Assembly: GCA_032821775.1 (NCBI GenBank)
Contig: JAVLRN010000003.1
Location: 3,596,001 to 3,660,000 of the forward strand
From: Sanguinoderma infundibulare
Taxonomy: Eukaryota; Basidiomycota; Agaricomycetes; Polyporales; Polyporaceae
Length of the DNA stretch: 64,000 nucleotides
Direction of reading: 5' to 3'
Positions 21,730-33,906 of this stretch are shown in pieces. Under the pieces are notes generated by a model that saw only the letters and a program-made list of their open reading frames with translations, was not told the origin of the DNA and did no database searches. Within the stretch, counting starts at the first letter, position 1; the number at the start of each line of letters is the position of its first letter. A program made the position numbers and the translations under genes.

Positions 21730-24700
21730 CAGTGTTGTCCGCATCAACGTCAATGCGTCAACCAGGGTCAAGGGAGTTTGACTTGACCCCATTGATGGGT
21801 CAGTTGACCCATCAATGACGGGTCAAACATCATGTGATGTGCCTGCCACCAGCCCAATATGGGTTGGCGGCCACAGCTGTAGTGCTGCAACTGTTATATT
21901 GAATGTAATAGCGCATTAGTAGTACAGGTATACTCGCATACATTGTGATCGGAAACATATGTGTAGCAGTAAATATGAGAACTCAGAATAGCAGTGTTAT
22001 CCAGCCTTGCTCCTCCTCCACACACTGTACCCAGCTTGCTTCACCACTGAACATGCCCAGAAAGGGCGACTTATGGGACCTCTTTGAGACACGCTCGGAA
22101 TCAAAGGACTCCGACAAGCTGATGAAATATAAGGCTGATCAGAGCCACAAGGCCGCCTGGTGTTCTGGCTGCATTAATCATTTTATTGAACTCCAGATTG
22201 CATCTGATGCTGTGGCCCTGACCAATGGGTACATCAAGAAGGACCAGGTGCGAAGCACTGAGATGTTGTGGGACATTGGTATGTGTAACATTTGAGTATG
22301 ATATATCCATGTCTTGATATCTGTGATCCAGCCAAGAATGCAGACCTACAGAAGTACTCCAGAACCGGGCGCAAGGGAGAATCTCTGATTTATGGCAGTG
22401 ATGGTGTCATACCGATGGCTGGGAAGACCACCTCAATGCTACCGCATGCTCGTACCTGTCCATGGGTGGACCCGAAGAAGCTTGCACTAGTCGAGAAGAA
22501 CATCGCCATTGCTGCTACAGTGAAAGCCGCGGCTGATGCTTCTCGGGCTCAAAGTAAAGCCAATCAAGAGAATCTACCTCCAGTGCCTGCCGGCGCCATG
22601 CTCCCTGGCCTTGGATGGGCCATTCCACCCACTGTCATGCTTCCCCCCCTCCCGGTTGCTCATCACATCCCAGCAACTGCCACTGCATCAACTACATTTG
22701 TCTCTCTGCAGCCCTCCATTTCTCCGAGCCCATCAAAGCGACTCAAAGGTTGGCACAGCGAGCCACTACTGCTTGCTACGCTGCCAAGCTTCACCTTCGG
22801 ATCATCTTCTGATGGCATCACTCCATGCTCAGATCCAGAGTGTAGGTGCGAGCGCCATACACCGTGGAATGCAGACCATCAGACATCCTTTGCCGATGAC
22901 CTATGCAAGCTCTTTGCAGCATGCAACATCCCATTTTATGCTGCCAAGAATCCACAGACTCACCTGTTTTTCGAGAAGTGGCTTTCAGGCGCCAAGGTTC
23001 CTGACCACCACAAGCTCTCGGGGCCCTGTCTTGACAGAGCAGTGACCACGGCTCTCGCTAATGTCCGATTGGATGTAGGTGGACATTATGCGACTGGGCA
23101 GAGTGATGGCTGGAAGAATGTGGCAAAGATGTCAGTCCTCACATCAACAATGAATGTTAATGGACAGGTAAGTACTCATAATCATCACCAATAGATTGCT
23201 CACCTTTGTGTGATTGTGATAGGGACACCTCGTTTGCACACATGACATGACAGGGTGCCTGAAGACAGGGCAAGAACACCTGGAGGTCATCAAGTCGGAC
23301 ATCCCATACATGGAGACAACCTATGAAGTGAAGACCATAGCCTGGGTAACAGATGACGGCCCTGATGGGAAGGGGGCACGTAGTCTTCTCAGAAAGCTGT
23401 GGCCCTGGATCATTCTGCTTGTCTGTTGGGCACATCAGTGCAACTTGCTTGTCAGCGACTATCTCATGCTAAACCCTTATCGGGTAATCATGTCACAGGT
23501 GGTCGAGATCGCAAAGTGGTTTAACAATCACAGTGTGGCCTTAGAGCTTCTCAACAATGAGCAGCTGACAACAGGCTGCACATGCGCCCTTGCTCTCCTC
23601 CTGCCCATCATCACATGTTGAACTGGTCATCTTCACACTGCAGACCGGATCCTTGCAGTGCAACTAGCATTGCAGTGTGTTGTCATGAAGCACAAGGGAC
23701 AGCTGCTGGCCATCGCCACTGCCTCACACTCGAAAGAAGCAAAGGCTCTTGCAGACCAAGTTATTAAGACAATCTAGGACAAAGAGTTCTGGATAAAGCT
23801 TCCTAGGTAAGTAATCAATGTATCTAATCAATAGCCTCATAACTAATGGCGACATAACCATGATCAGGGTCGCATACCACCTCCGACCCCTCAGAATCGC
23901 GACAAACATCCTCCAGTCCTCTGATGCCCGCCTCGACCACGTTCTCTTCACCCTCGCAAACCTATACCACACTTACAGTGCTCCTGACATGGAACCAGAC
24001 ATCCATGAACACATGTTGACCAAGCTGGAGGCACGGTGGAAGAAGAACGCAGACCAGGACCTCTTCATCCTCGCTGGCTTCCTAAACCTATACATCCGTG
24101 GAGAGTGCTTCAACTTTGAGGAACTCTCTGCCGAGGATTGGAAGGATCTTGCTGTTCATGTCTTCACCCATCTGTTCGAATGCGACCCAGAGCCATCATT
24201 CAGGGATGCCGTCGAGGCCTATCTGCACAATGAAGGCAACTATACAGATGAGAAGCTTAAACTTGCGACATACCTGATGGACGTGAAGGACAATGTAAGC
24301 ACTCCTTGATTCAGTGCTATGATATAGTCCACGAATGCACAGACGATCATGGACTACATCATGGCACTGCTGCTCAAGTCACCGTTCATGAAGCTCATCA
24401 TGCAATGTACCAGGATGTTGACATCCTCCGTATCTGGAGAAACGCGAACTGCGCCAAAGACCGGGACATGAAGGTCATGTACATGGATGAACATGGTCTT
24501 GGGAGACTCGCCTTTCGCATCCTCTCCGTGGCTGTTAGCACTGGTGACACAGAACGTGCCTTCAGTGACTTCGGGGTGACACATACATACCGCTGCAATC
24601 ATCTCTCACCTGAGACTGTGCACAAGGTCTCTGTGATCCGGAAATCCCTTCACCATGAACATGCTACCACCAGTCTCCTCAACTCCAGACAAAAGCGGAA

Positions 24701-25333
24701 ACTCACCATGCATGGTTCCGACCCCTCCTCATCTCCAACACCTGTCCCCACCCACCTATCCAATGCTCCCTCCGAGTCTGACATTGATGACACTTTGGAT
24801 TTCGAGGCCATTGGGGATGCACTTGTCAAGTCCGCAGTTGATTCCCGCACACATATGGAGGCCGCAGCAGATAGCGAGGATGAGGGTGGGGATGCAGCCA
24901 GGGATGAAGCAACACCGCGTGTGACCACTGTAGACATGCTGACCCAATCGCAGACCCAGAAGACGAAGAAGTCCGGGAAGACATTGATTCCCCTTGCCAA
25001 GCTCTTTGTATATCTGCATGCACCTTCGGAGGACTCGTCAGAAGCTGAGAAGAGGAACTTTGATGTGTCGAATGATGGTGACCGCCTGAGGCGGCTGCGA
25101 TTTGTATGGATGACAGGAATTGCCAAGTATACCCAGGAGGGGAAGGTCAATGAGACACTGCAGGATATGGAGGCGTAGGACATCTCTGTGATTGTACATT
25201 AGTAATACGTAGTTGATAAGTGGTCCAGATTTACCATGTGATGGTTGACCTGTCAACTGGTTGACTTGACAGGTTGACCCCTTGACTTGACGCTTTGACT
25301 TGATGGGTCAATGACCGGTTGAGGACAACACTG
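21730..25333 (+). mobile_element. hAT DNA transposon, 3.6 kb
   Basis: Terminal inverted repeats CAGTGTTGTCC (21730-21740) and its complement (25323-25333), flanked by the exact 8 bp duplication GTGGAGAG (21722-21729 and 25334-25341). Subterminal regions are rich in TTGAC/GTCAA copies (21756-21830 and 25250-25315). The interior encodes a hAT transposase with two nonsense codons. The corresponding site in the right arm, near 59797-59805 on the other strand, has no element, so insertion followed the arm duplication or occurred in one arm only. Confidence 0.93.
22053..25178 (+). pseudogene. hAT transposase, interrupted
   Basis: Cut-and-paste transposase of the hAT group. The start at 22053 (MPRKGDLWDLF) leads a BED-like N-terminus with a CSGC pair. 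The first exon ends at 22278 (G|GTATGT), resumes at 22332, and further introns lie near 23168-23221, 23806-23868 and 24294-24340. The central part matches the DUF659-type core: GQSDGWKNVAKMSV, TDDGPDGKGARSLL and WAHQCNLLVSDY. The C-terminus carries the hAT dimerisation block with STGDTERAFSDFG, then a Ser/Asp-rich tail. Two stops break it: TGA at 23619-23621, where CGT-TGG would be expected (the TRW motif), and TAG at 23775-23777. Both fit C-to-T or G-to-A changes. Confidence 0.88.
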
Positions 25334-25341
25334 GTGGAGAG

Positions 25342-27268
25342 CGCATGGGTCGGACACCCGGCCCGACCTGACAGCTCAGCGTGCTGGGTGCGCTCTGTCG
25401 CCTTCCGAGCTTGCGATGGTCTTGCGCCCATCTGAAACTGCTCCTGCCATGTAGCTCCGCATATTGGCCATCTGCACGCCCTGGTAGTCGCAGACATCAT
25501 TGCGCAACATACTGGACTCTCAATTCCCAACCTTCCAGTCCACTTGATACCCATCACAACCAAGGTCAGATGAAGGGAGCGGGTTGTTTGGGGTTTTTGC
25601 AATGGGCTGGGTGAGGGTTTTCGCGTATGCTGCTGTTCAATTTTGTTAAATGCACAAATGTTCAAGGTCGATCCTACGCCAGCAGTATGCGTCTGTGTTG
25701 TACGATAGAATAGCGGCTTCGTGATGTGGTGTCTGTCGGTATGTTTCGTCATGTATGATTGAGGTACACATGCACCTACCTCCGTGACTTTGCAGGGAGA
25801 CCCGGATGTGAAGGGACTCATTTGTAAGGGTAGCGACGTGTGGTGGTGGTCAACACATTCCACCCAACAATATATATTGGTCAGCCAAAGACAATGTCTG
25901 GAAGGCATTCCTTCCGGTTCTCTGCCTTCCGAGAATCCTCATGTGCACATTTATCGGCGCCCTGCAATCGCCCAGTGCACCACGCAGATATCCTCGCTGC
26001 ATTCCAGAAATCTCTGGAAGGCTTGGCGATATCCCGCAACCGCTAACAGTGTACCTTTACTTCGACTACCTGTGAAAGATGAGGTCGGACTCTCCGCAGG
26101 CTGGCCTCCAGACATGCTGATTTGCGGGAAGGATATCTTGTGGTATGCGATCCTCCAGTCCAACACATATATCCACATTTAACATTCTCATACATCTTTA
26201 GTTTTCGCACGATCTACTTCCCAGTGATGCCACTCAGGATTCTGCTCTCAATACGGCTGCTTGTACGCATGCCGCATTAAACCGTTGACCGCACGAAGAT
26301 GTGCAGGTCATGTGAGGACGTTGTGGACTCCATCGAGGTGATCAACGAGTTCGACATCGATCTCGTCTAGTGCGCTCAAGGACAACCGGCCGGACCCTAG
26401 TTGGGGCCTTCTGCATTGGCGTGTGTCTGCTCCTCGTGTCTCGTCAATGAATCACCACTAAGCATAGTCACTAAATTATCCCGTGGGTTAGGTCATTATG
26501 AGGTGCCTGCATGCAGCCACCCATCAGCTTGCAGATGGCACAGGGCCGGTCATCCTCACATCACAGAAGGTGCGTCTTCTTCCTTTCAGCACCCTCGTGG
26601 TAGTAAACTATTTCTAGACAAACCGCTTTGTGATGCAAGCCGCACCGTGGGCAAAGAAAACTCTGACATCTATCACCGCCGGTGTCCAGGCCCTCGTGTC
26701 CGAAACCTCCAGATAGTGGGTCATATTCCTACAGCCGGCCATATGGTGTTGCTCTTGGACTTGGTTGGGTTTTGGGCGGCGAGGTGCACGTTCATGAATG
26801 CCGGGTTGGATAGCGCAGGGCTGGACAAGGTGCACCCTGGTGTCCCCTTGGTCAATCTGGATGTGTTGGCGAAGGGGCAAATCACATTTCTCTCCTCAGT
26901 GTGACATTGTTATTTGATTGCTCGTCCCCCTGCTAGATCCGGCAAACACTGACGCGGGCCAAAGGCCTATTATTCCACTCGGTTTATAACAGTTTGTAAT
27001 GGCGCCACAATTCCTTAAAGGCCCGCATGTTTGGCGCTTCGCAACTCTTTCTCCACCACAACCACAAATGACACACTCTCTGTACCTCTCGTTTGCAATT
27101 CTCCACAATATCCAGGCCTCCATCTGTTCTCGAGCAATTATGTGCGCAACGCAGTGAAGCCAGGTTCGTTGAATGTTCGTCTTTCCCCAACCACTGGCCC
27201 AAAGTTGACCAACCTTGACAGCATTGCCACTTTAGCATTGCACTTTGTCCTTTCACTCTGGTATTGTG
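25342..27268. other. arm-shared segment with unassigned open frames
   Basis: This stretch is matched in the right arm (50095-50697 and 58309-59750). In the left copy the plus-strand frame 25784-26182 reads GDPDVKGLICKGSDVWWW through RYPATANSVPLL without a stop; the right copy has two TAG codons at tryptophan positions. A second frame, 26401-26904, ends in GHIPTAGHMVLLLD and KGQITFLSSV and is conserved in reading in the right arm. I recognise no domain. It may be the wreck of one multi-exon gene. The 5 bp at 26666-26670 correspond to the target site of the Ty3 element in the other arm. Confidence 0.4.
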
Positions 27269-28640
27269 ATGGACCAGAGATGGGATGTGTGAGTGCATAC
27301 GTTCATGCATATGGCACTGACTGGCTCATTCGAGTCTTTCCTCACTCCTCAGACTCAATATTGACTGCGAGGAGAAGGGCCTAGTAGTATTTGGTGGTGC
27401 CAGCCTTGACAAGTATTTCTTTCGTGATATGAGCTCTCTTTACAAAGACCTTCACATCCCATGTCTTCCCCAGTACGCTCCCATTCTTTTGCTCTTCAGA
27501 ATATCGGTCTAATTGTGCAACACCAGGGATGTCGACAAGTGGCTATCATGTGGGCCCACCATGTCCCAGCCTGAGCCCATGGGAAGGCTTTCACCGGAGT
27601 TGGTTGACTTGATCTTTAAAGAGATCATGGCCGATATGGAATGGAAGCCCGTCAAAGCTTTCACCTCGTATGTTTACGTTTCCATGACCTGCAAATGCCT
27701 TCTGTCCGTCGGCAAACGTCACATCCTGCACGGCCTAATTGGAATGTATGCTCAGGCCGCAGACTGCCGCCTCATCTGCCTCGGAGAGCACACTGGACCG
27801 GACGATCAGGCCCCCCCTGGGATGCTTATGGCCACAGAGGTGATGAAGATCGAGACGACTGCGACCCCAGTGGACAAGGAGGAGAACGACAGCACAAAGG
27901 AGGGGGACGTGGATGCGCAGGTCGCCCCAGAGCCGCAACTTTATACCCATGTCCAAGGCCTGTATGAGTTCATTGGCCAGACACAGTATGACCAAGTCTC
28001 TATGCCCCTATACTTCCTGCGGCGCCAGGAGCTCCACTTTATCCATCACGAAGTGGAGGCCCATCATCCGGACTCTGACCCGCTGTGTTGATTCGAGGTC
28101 GACATGCTCAGACAGCTGATTTGGGTGGACCCGAAGTACCGTGAGGGTCCAAATGTCCTCTGGAACATGTCAAAATGCGAGTGCGTCCGGGAGGATGGGC
28201 TGATTGCCCTGGCTGTGGAGGAATACGTGGTCAATGGGCGGAGGGAACGTAAAGAGCGGCCGATGCTCGCGCACGCTTTGCTATCCCAAATTTGTTACTC
28301 GCCGGACCTGAGGATCTCGATGGTCTGCGGCGAGGAGTACCTCAATGGGCTCGTGAAAGGGCCATGGGTGGGCAACCGATTCTGGATCACGAGCACAAAG
28401 GACGTGCCGCAGGTCAAGGCTGGGATGAAGTGGAAAGATGTTACAGAGGAGGTTAACGCGCTGCTGCTTCATTTGTGGCATGGGCAGAGGATGATGACTC
28501 CCCCTCCCCCTCCTCCTCCTCCTCCTCCTCCTCCTCCTCCTCCTCAGCCAGTGCGTATTTCTTCCAATGGAGAGGATAGTGGACACAAATCGGAATTGGA
28601 ATCGTCCTTGGACTGGGACTATCTACGTGATCTCGATTGA
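27269..28640 (+). pseudogene. F-box-like family member, left arm copy 1
   Basis: Three exons: 27269-27288 (MDQRWD), 27353-27472 (LNIDCEE to IPCLP) and 27527-28640, totalling 418 codons. Exon 3 shows WLSCGPTMSQPEPMGRLSPELVDLIF (F-box-like core, quoted here in pieces WLSCGPTMSQ and LSPELVDLIF), CKCLLSVGKRHIL, DDQAPPGMLM, GPNVLWNMSKCECVRED and GPWVGNRFWITS. One TGA at 28089-28091 replaces a tryptophan codon that is TGG in the right-arm copy, and the frame is otherwise open. Near the end a (CCT)n tract encodes 15 prolines. A truncated product lacking the conserved C-terminal block would result. Mirror partner: 48726-50094. Confidence 0.8.
28510..28545 (+). repeat. (CCT)n microsatellite coding a proline run
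   Basis: Tandem CCT/CTC triplets inside copy 1 of the F-box-like family. The right-arm counterpart at 48823-48855 is one codon shorter (14 versus 15 prolines), as expected for slippage after duplication. Confidence 0.85.
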
Positions 28641-29164
28641 TTGTCACTATACGTCCCATGTGGCACTTGATATGTAGATTTTGATTCCGCATCATGAAGG
28701 ACACTCCAACTCGAGGGCCTAGTAGTGTATGTATACCTTGTCTGGTGCTGTCGCCGCTGTGACATTTGTGCCAATGAATTGAAGTCTGATGACTGATTAT
28801 CATTGCACGACGTGATGATGATATCAAATCAGACTGAGAGTACATCGCTATTACTTAGCCCCAGTGTATCCTGGCCATGTTGTGTGTAACCATCGAGCGC
28901 TTTAGAGATCCGAGGTCACGTGTTGGTGGCCGGAATCAGGCACTGTACCATGAGTGATAAGTGCCTACTATGTATTTCACAACTTGAACAGCCGCCCTCC
29001 CTTACAGCAGAATCATTTATAGTTGGCCTGGGGGAGATTCGCAGATACCAGTAACAGGTTAGTTTGGCATTACTCTTATCCTAATGACCGAGTTGTTTCT
29101 AACTTCTTAATGCCAAAGCTTCAGTACTCGACTACCGGCCCTTAGACATCCGAGATACCTGGCA
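28641..29164. other. intergenic, shared with right arm
   Basis: About 520 bp between family copies 1 and 2. It is matched by 48212-48725 on the other strand and has no coding signal. It should contain the copy 1 3' UTR and the copy 2 promoter. Confidence 0.6.
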
Positions 29165-30352
29165 ATGTTACAGTATCAGCTATGGAAGGTGTGAGTGCAT
29201 GGATTTATGAACTCTGCAAATAACGCTCATCTGAATGCCTATGCAGACTGAACGTTGACCACAGGGAGAAGGAGCTGGCAGATGGCTCCCAGTTTCACAA
29301 ATTTTTCCCCTGAGAGAACACCCATGACCTGTACCATGCTCTCCAGATTCCATGTCTGCCAGAGTGCGCTCACTCAATTTCCTGTCTTACACTTGTCTCT
29401 AATCACCGTGGTCAACCTGCCAGGGATCTGCTAGAGCAGTGGCTTTCGTGCGGTACCTTCATTTCCCAACCTGGATCAATCGGAAATCTATCAACCGAGC
29501 TCTTGGACTTGCTTTTCGAGGCCGTCCTTGGTGAGAGACCAGAGATCTCTGACAGTAACTTTCTAGGCTGTCTTCACTTCACCATAACCTGCAAGCTGTC
29601 GCTCGCTGTCGGCAAATGCCACATCCGCCGCTCTCTCATTTCATGCTACACCCATGCCGCCAACTGCTGTCTAGTTTGTCTGGAAGAGTATACAGATGCG
29701 GATGATCAAGCACTGCCTGGCATGCTCACTGAGGCAGAGCTGAAGGAGATCACGACCACCAAGCTTCGATAGGAGGACGAAGATGTGGAGCGATGTCTCT
29801 ACCAGTTCGCTTCCGAGATACAAGTCCCGTGACATTGCAAAACAGCCAATCTGGTGCTTCCACATAGAACAGTGCAGGGAGATTGCCATGGCTCACCGGG
29901 AGATGGAGAAAGCACGGAACCTGCTCTGGAAGCTGGAGCTCAATATGATTGAGGCCCTCGGTGGAACAGGGTTCTACGACGTGTGTCCGCAGGGCCCTAA
30001 CGTGCTCTGTAATCTCTCGAAGGGTGAGTACGTCCTCGAGGACATGCTCACTACCTTCCCGAGGTACGAGAAGCAGGATGCATCCCTTGTGCATGCATTG
30101 CTGTCACGCATTTGCTACTCGCCTGACACGAGCATCATGGACAGGCTGTGCGGGGACGAATACACCGGGAAGTTCGCAAAAGGGCCGTGGGCGGGCGATC
30201 GGTTCTGCATCACGAGTGTGGAGGAGATGCCAGGACGGAAGGTGGGTGCGAGGTGGGTGGAGTGGAGGGATGTGATGGAGGATGTGAATGGGCTGTTGTG
30301 CCAGCTCTGGAAGTCTATCGTGGGCTGCGATCATACTGTTGAGAATGACTGA
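29165..30352 (+). pseudogene. F-box-like family member, left arm copy 2
   Basis: Exons 29165-29190 (MLQYQLWK), 29247-29363 and 29424-30352. The F-box-like part reads IGNLSTELLDLLFEAVLG with CKLSLAVGKCHI; the C-terminal part has GPNVLCNLSKGEYVLED, RICYSPDTSI and GPWAGDRFCITS. Lesions: TGA at 29311-29313 in exon 2 (TGG in the right copy), TAG at 29770-29772 (TGG in the right copy), and a loss of 2 nt just after about 29810 relative to the right copy that shifts the frame. This is the most decayed family member in the window. Mirror partner: 47022-48211. Confidence 0.8.
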
Positions 30353-30711
30353 CAAAATGGTCACACTGGCAGCCCATGCAGAGCTGTCATCAGCTTTCCA
30401 TTGCTCTCCTAAATCAGCTGTTTGATTCGCTTACAGCACCATTCATTGAAAGTTTACCCACTCGATGCTTCAGAGGATCTTCCAACTCTCTCTTCAACAA
30501 CCACGACCACGACCATGGACGACTTTAAATCCCTCTCTCCAGTACGCTACTCTCGCCTTTCCTTTGTGCCTCCATATCCCTTGGCGTTCGCACGTCTGCA
30601 TATAGTGCCCTAGGTTTGTTTGATGTTTCTGTCTCCTCAACCACCCACCGGCTGACTATTGATTTAGAGGATCTCCTCCTTCAGCAACCAGTGAACGTTC
30701 TGATTAACGCG

Positions 30712-32350
30712 ATGGGACAGGTCTGGGAAATATAAGGACACATGTTTGTGTACCATGTGCTGACTAACGGCTGATTCGCGTCTTCTTGCCGGCTCTACAG
30801 ATTCAACATTGACAGGAAGCAGAAGGAACGGGGGGGTGGGGCCAAGCTCGGAGAGTTCTTCTTCGATAACATGCAGGAGTTATATGAAGCTCTGTGGATC
30901 CCGTGCCTACCTAAGTACGTCTACTCAGTCTCGATTTCAGCCTGCCAGACACTTGTCCGTAACCACCTCGCTCCATGACAGGACTGTGGACAAATGGCTT
31001 TCCCGTGGTCCCACCGTCTTGCAGCCGGGTCCAATGGGCAAGCTATCTGCAGAGGTCATCGGCATGATCTTTGAGGCTGTCTTGGGCAACACAAACAGGG
31101 ACTCGACTGACAACTTCCTCAACTGTGTCTCCTTTGCTGTGGGGTGCAAGGGGCTTCTCACCGTGGGAAAACCATACATCCTGCATGGCCTGATTGCACT
31201 CCATGCTCGTGCGGCGTTCTGCCGCCTTGTCTGCTTGGGTGAATACGTGGGCCCTGATGACCAAGCACCCCCCGACATGCTCACGGATGCTGAGGTGGAA
31301 GAGATCGCGACAACAAGAATCCTGTACGAGGAGGACAACTTCCACAATGACAACCCAGATGTGCCAGCCAAGATCATCACGGCATGGTGTCTCTACAACC
31401 ACGCCCTAGAGCTGTGGATGGATGGTCATCACATGGGGAGAAGGCCGGAAAGACCTTTGAGGGAGAGGATCTACTGGCCAGACCGGGGTGAGTGTTCTTG
31501 GGGGTCCAAGGGGAAACCAGACCCAATGTGCCACCTTGACTTCAGGATGGTCGCCGGGCTGTCGCGCATCGATCCTTACTTTCAGGCCGAGCATCCGGAG
31601 GGCCCGAACATGCTCTGCAACCTGTTGAAGGGCGAGTTCATCCACGAGGACAGGCTCACCGTACTGAAGCTCCACTGGGGCCGCGCGTCGCTCACGCATG
31701 TGGTGCTCTCGTGCATCTGTTACTCACTGGACCCGAGTATCTCGATGTGGTGCGACGACAAGTACCTTGCCCAGCTTGCAAAGGGGCCGTGGGTGGAAGA
31801 CCAGTTCTGCATTGTCAGTGCGGGGGCGAAGCCAGTGCCGACGATGGTTACGGGAGCAGAGTGGTCAGAGTGGAAGGACGTGACGGGGGAGGTGAATGTG
31901 CTGTTGCAGCACCTGTGGGGTGCTGAATCTTCTGAGGACTCAGGGACCGTAGAAGGCAGCGGGGACCGTGAGGGCAGGACGATGGATAAAGACACTGGGA
32001 AGGATGAGGATGATCAAGGCGGATGTGAAGGATGAGGCGGATGCGGCGCACAAGGAGCACGGGGAGGAAGAGGAGGAAGAGGAGGACATGCTACTAAAAA
32101 CTCTTCTTCTGACCAGGTGTCATCCTCCGTACCCACTCCCATTCTCGCTCCTCGCTGCCGTCTTCCCCACCGTGCTCTCGCCGTTCCGCCTAAGCCCACT
32201 CCTACTCCTCGCCATGGTCGTTCCGGCCGTGTCCCCGCTGCTCCCCCCGCTACTCCTCCCCCACCCTCTCCTGTACCTGTCCACCAAAATCGTCGCCAGG
32301 GGTATGTCCCGCCGATGCAGACTACGCTCCATTCTGGGCGCGTGTCATGA
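30712..32350 (+). pseudogene. F-box-like family member, left arm copy 3
   Basis: Exons 30712-30731 (MGQVWE), 30801-30914 (FNIDRKQKERGGG to CLP) and 30982 onward. The first intron starts AT instead of GT (30732-30733); the right-arm copy has GT there. The frame then stops at TGA 32033-32035, which is CGA in the right copy, and remains open behind it to a TGA at 32348-32350. Signatures: PMGKLSAEVIGMIFEAVLG, CKGLLTVGKPYIL, DDQAPPDMLTDAEVEEI, GPNMLCNLLKGEFIHED, WSEWKDVTGEVNVLL. The part after the stop would be the Gly/Arg- and Pro-rich extension seen in the intact partner at 44938-46654. Confidence 0.8.
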
Positions 32351-33906
32351 CCTCCACCAGATGCACACCACCGGGGTTGTTGATAGCCGGAGTACTTGTG
32401 GATGCTGGTCACACGTCTGAAATAATTTGTCCACCGTCGCCGGGATGATTGGTTCAGAACATAGTGCTTTCCCTTCATGATGGGGTAGGATACCGACCCC
32501 GCTGTTGCGCAAGCTTCATGGTCATTTTTAGGTCGTCGTCCGCCCCTTCTGTCTCTTTTCTGGCACAACTTTTGGTCTTACTTTATGTCTTTGCACACTA
32601 TTTGTACTCGATATGTCATGATCTCTCTATCTATAGCCTCGTCAGTCCCACACCGCGTTTATCCGCAGTCGGAGTTCAAGTCATTGCTGTGAGGAGGCAT
32701 TACAGCACTCAACAAGATGAGATAAGCGCGTCCACCTAAAACGCTGAACTCTCCTTGCATCGGATAAGAAAGCTGAACTAACAGTTCGCGGATTCATTAT
32801 AATTTTTGATGTAATGGTGATAAGTTCAGTAAGTATAAGAAACTTATATGACTAGCACAGCATTCCAATACGATTTGCCGCGCTCCGACCACCCAACTTG
32901 GGGCCGCCCCTCGGCCTCATCGGAGACAAGGTCCCTTCGACCCGCTTCACATTCTGTTCCTCCTGATGTCTACAACCAGCAGCTCGCGAAACGGCCAGTT
33001 GCCAGTCGATGCGAGAAGAGCATTTTGAATCACTCACCACAACCGGCAGCCGCAGAAGTACGTTGCAAGAATTCCCAATGTGGCAAACAACAGATGTGTA
33101 TCATTTACTTACGTTTGCTCTGCTATGCTCATATCCTCGGCAAGTATGCCATTGCTCACCAAGTGATCAAACGAAAGTTCGCTGGCTGAGTGCAACAACC
33201 GGTTTGCGGTTCATGCAGTTTTGTCCTTTCAAAGGACGATCGCCGCCCAACGGTGGTCGGTGCGTCCAGAGTTTTATCAAGGCTCTCTGATATCAGGAGC
33301 CCCGCTTCTTCCAACAGAATCCGAGTGGCATAAAGTCTGGAACTCTTCGGGTCTTTCGAAGATCCTAATTTCAAGGTGGCGAATGTCAGTGCGCCCACCT
33401 CGGATGCAGCCTTATAATCGAGCACTCACCCACCACTGGATGGACCATTCGCACATGCTACCTGCTCCATGAAACCACAAGCCAAGAGCGTACAAGATCC
33501 CTCAACTGCGGCGCCAATAGCCTGGAGACCTGTGGGATCATACCGATCCTGCACTCGACCAGAACGAGGACTTCGTTGTCTGAGCACGAGAGCTATTCGA
33601 TTCGCTAATAGCAAGCAAAACATTAGACATCTCTAACGATACTATGTATCTGGGATGCGCAACGCGACACGCGTAGAATATTATACGTAAGAATGCCGAT
33701 GCCGATGCCGATGCGTGATATGTGGATATGATGAAATACTAGTCCGTCCGCAAAGCATTCGAATAGCACGGACAACAACGATAAAATGCTTACCAACAGA
33801 GTCCGACGCCGATCCCAGTCGGAGCCGAATCCGGAAACTTGGAACGTCCCCTCTCGCACGCGAAGGCGAACACGAGCACGAATGCGAATACCAGAAGGCG
33901 GAAGAC
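32351..33906. other. arm end and spacer, no clear gene
   Basis: The arm homology ends near 32907. Beyond it, minus-strand frames at 33156-33425 (EVGALTFATLKLGSSKD, ATRILLEEAGLL) and 33426-33623 (DPTGLQAIGAAVEGSC) have protein-like composition and could be two exons of a small gene fragment, but I recognise no family. The rest shows nothing. Confidence 0.3.

Larger units (their letters stand above)
4496..32907 (+). repeat. left arm of a large inverted duplication
   Basis: This stretch matches 44446-61741 on the opposite strand. Paired segments include 4295-5606 with 60627-61741, 5607-6601 with about 60250-60626, 21298-21729 with about 59850-60250, 25342-32350 with 44938-59750, and the inner end near 32907 with 44446. 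Sampled alignments look roughly 90 percent identical. The arm is interrupted by a foldback element (5903-6502), a 13.5 kb block (6602-20102), an inverted-repeat element (20120-21297) and a hAT element (21730-25333). Removing them leaves about 9.5 kb against about 9.7 kb for the right arm after removing its Ty3 element. The gene at 4295-5606 continues past the point where the right arm is cut. Boundaries are by eye. Confidence 0.85.
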
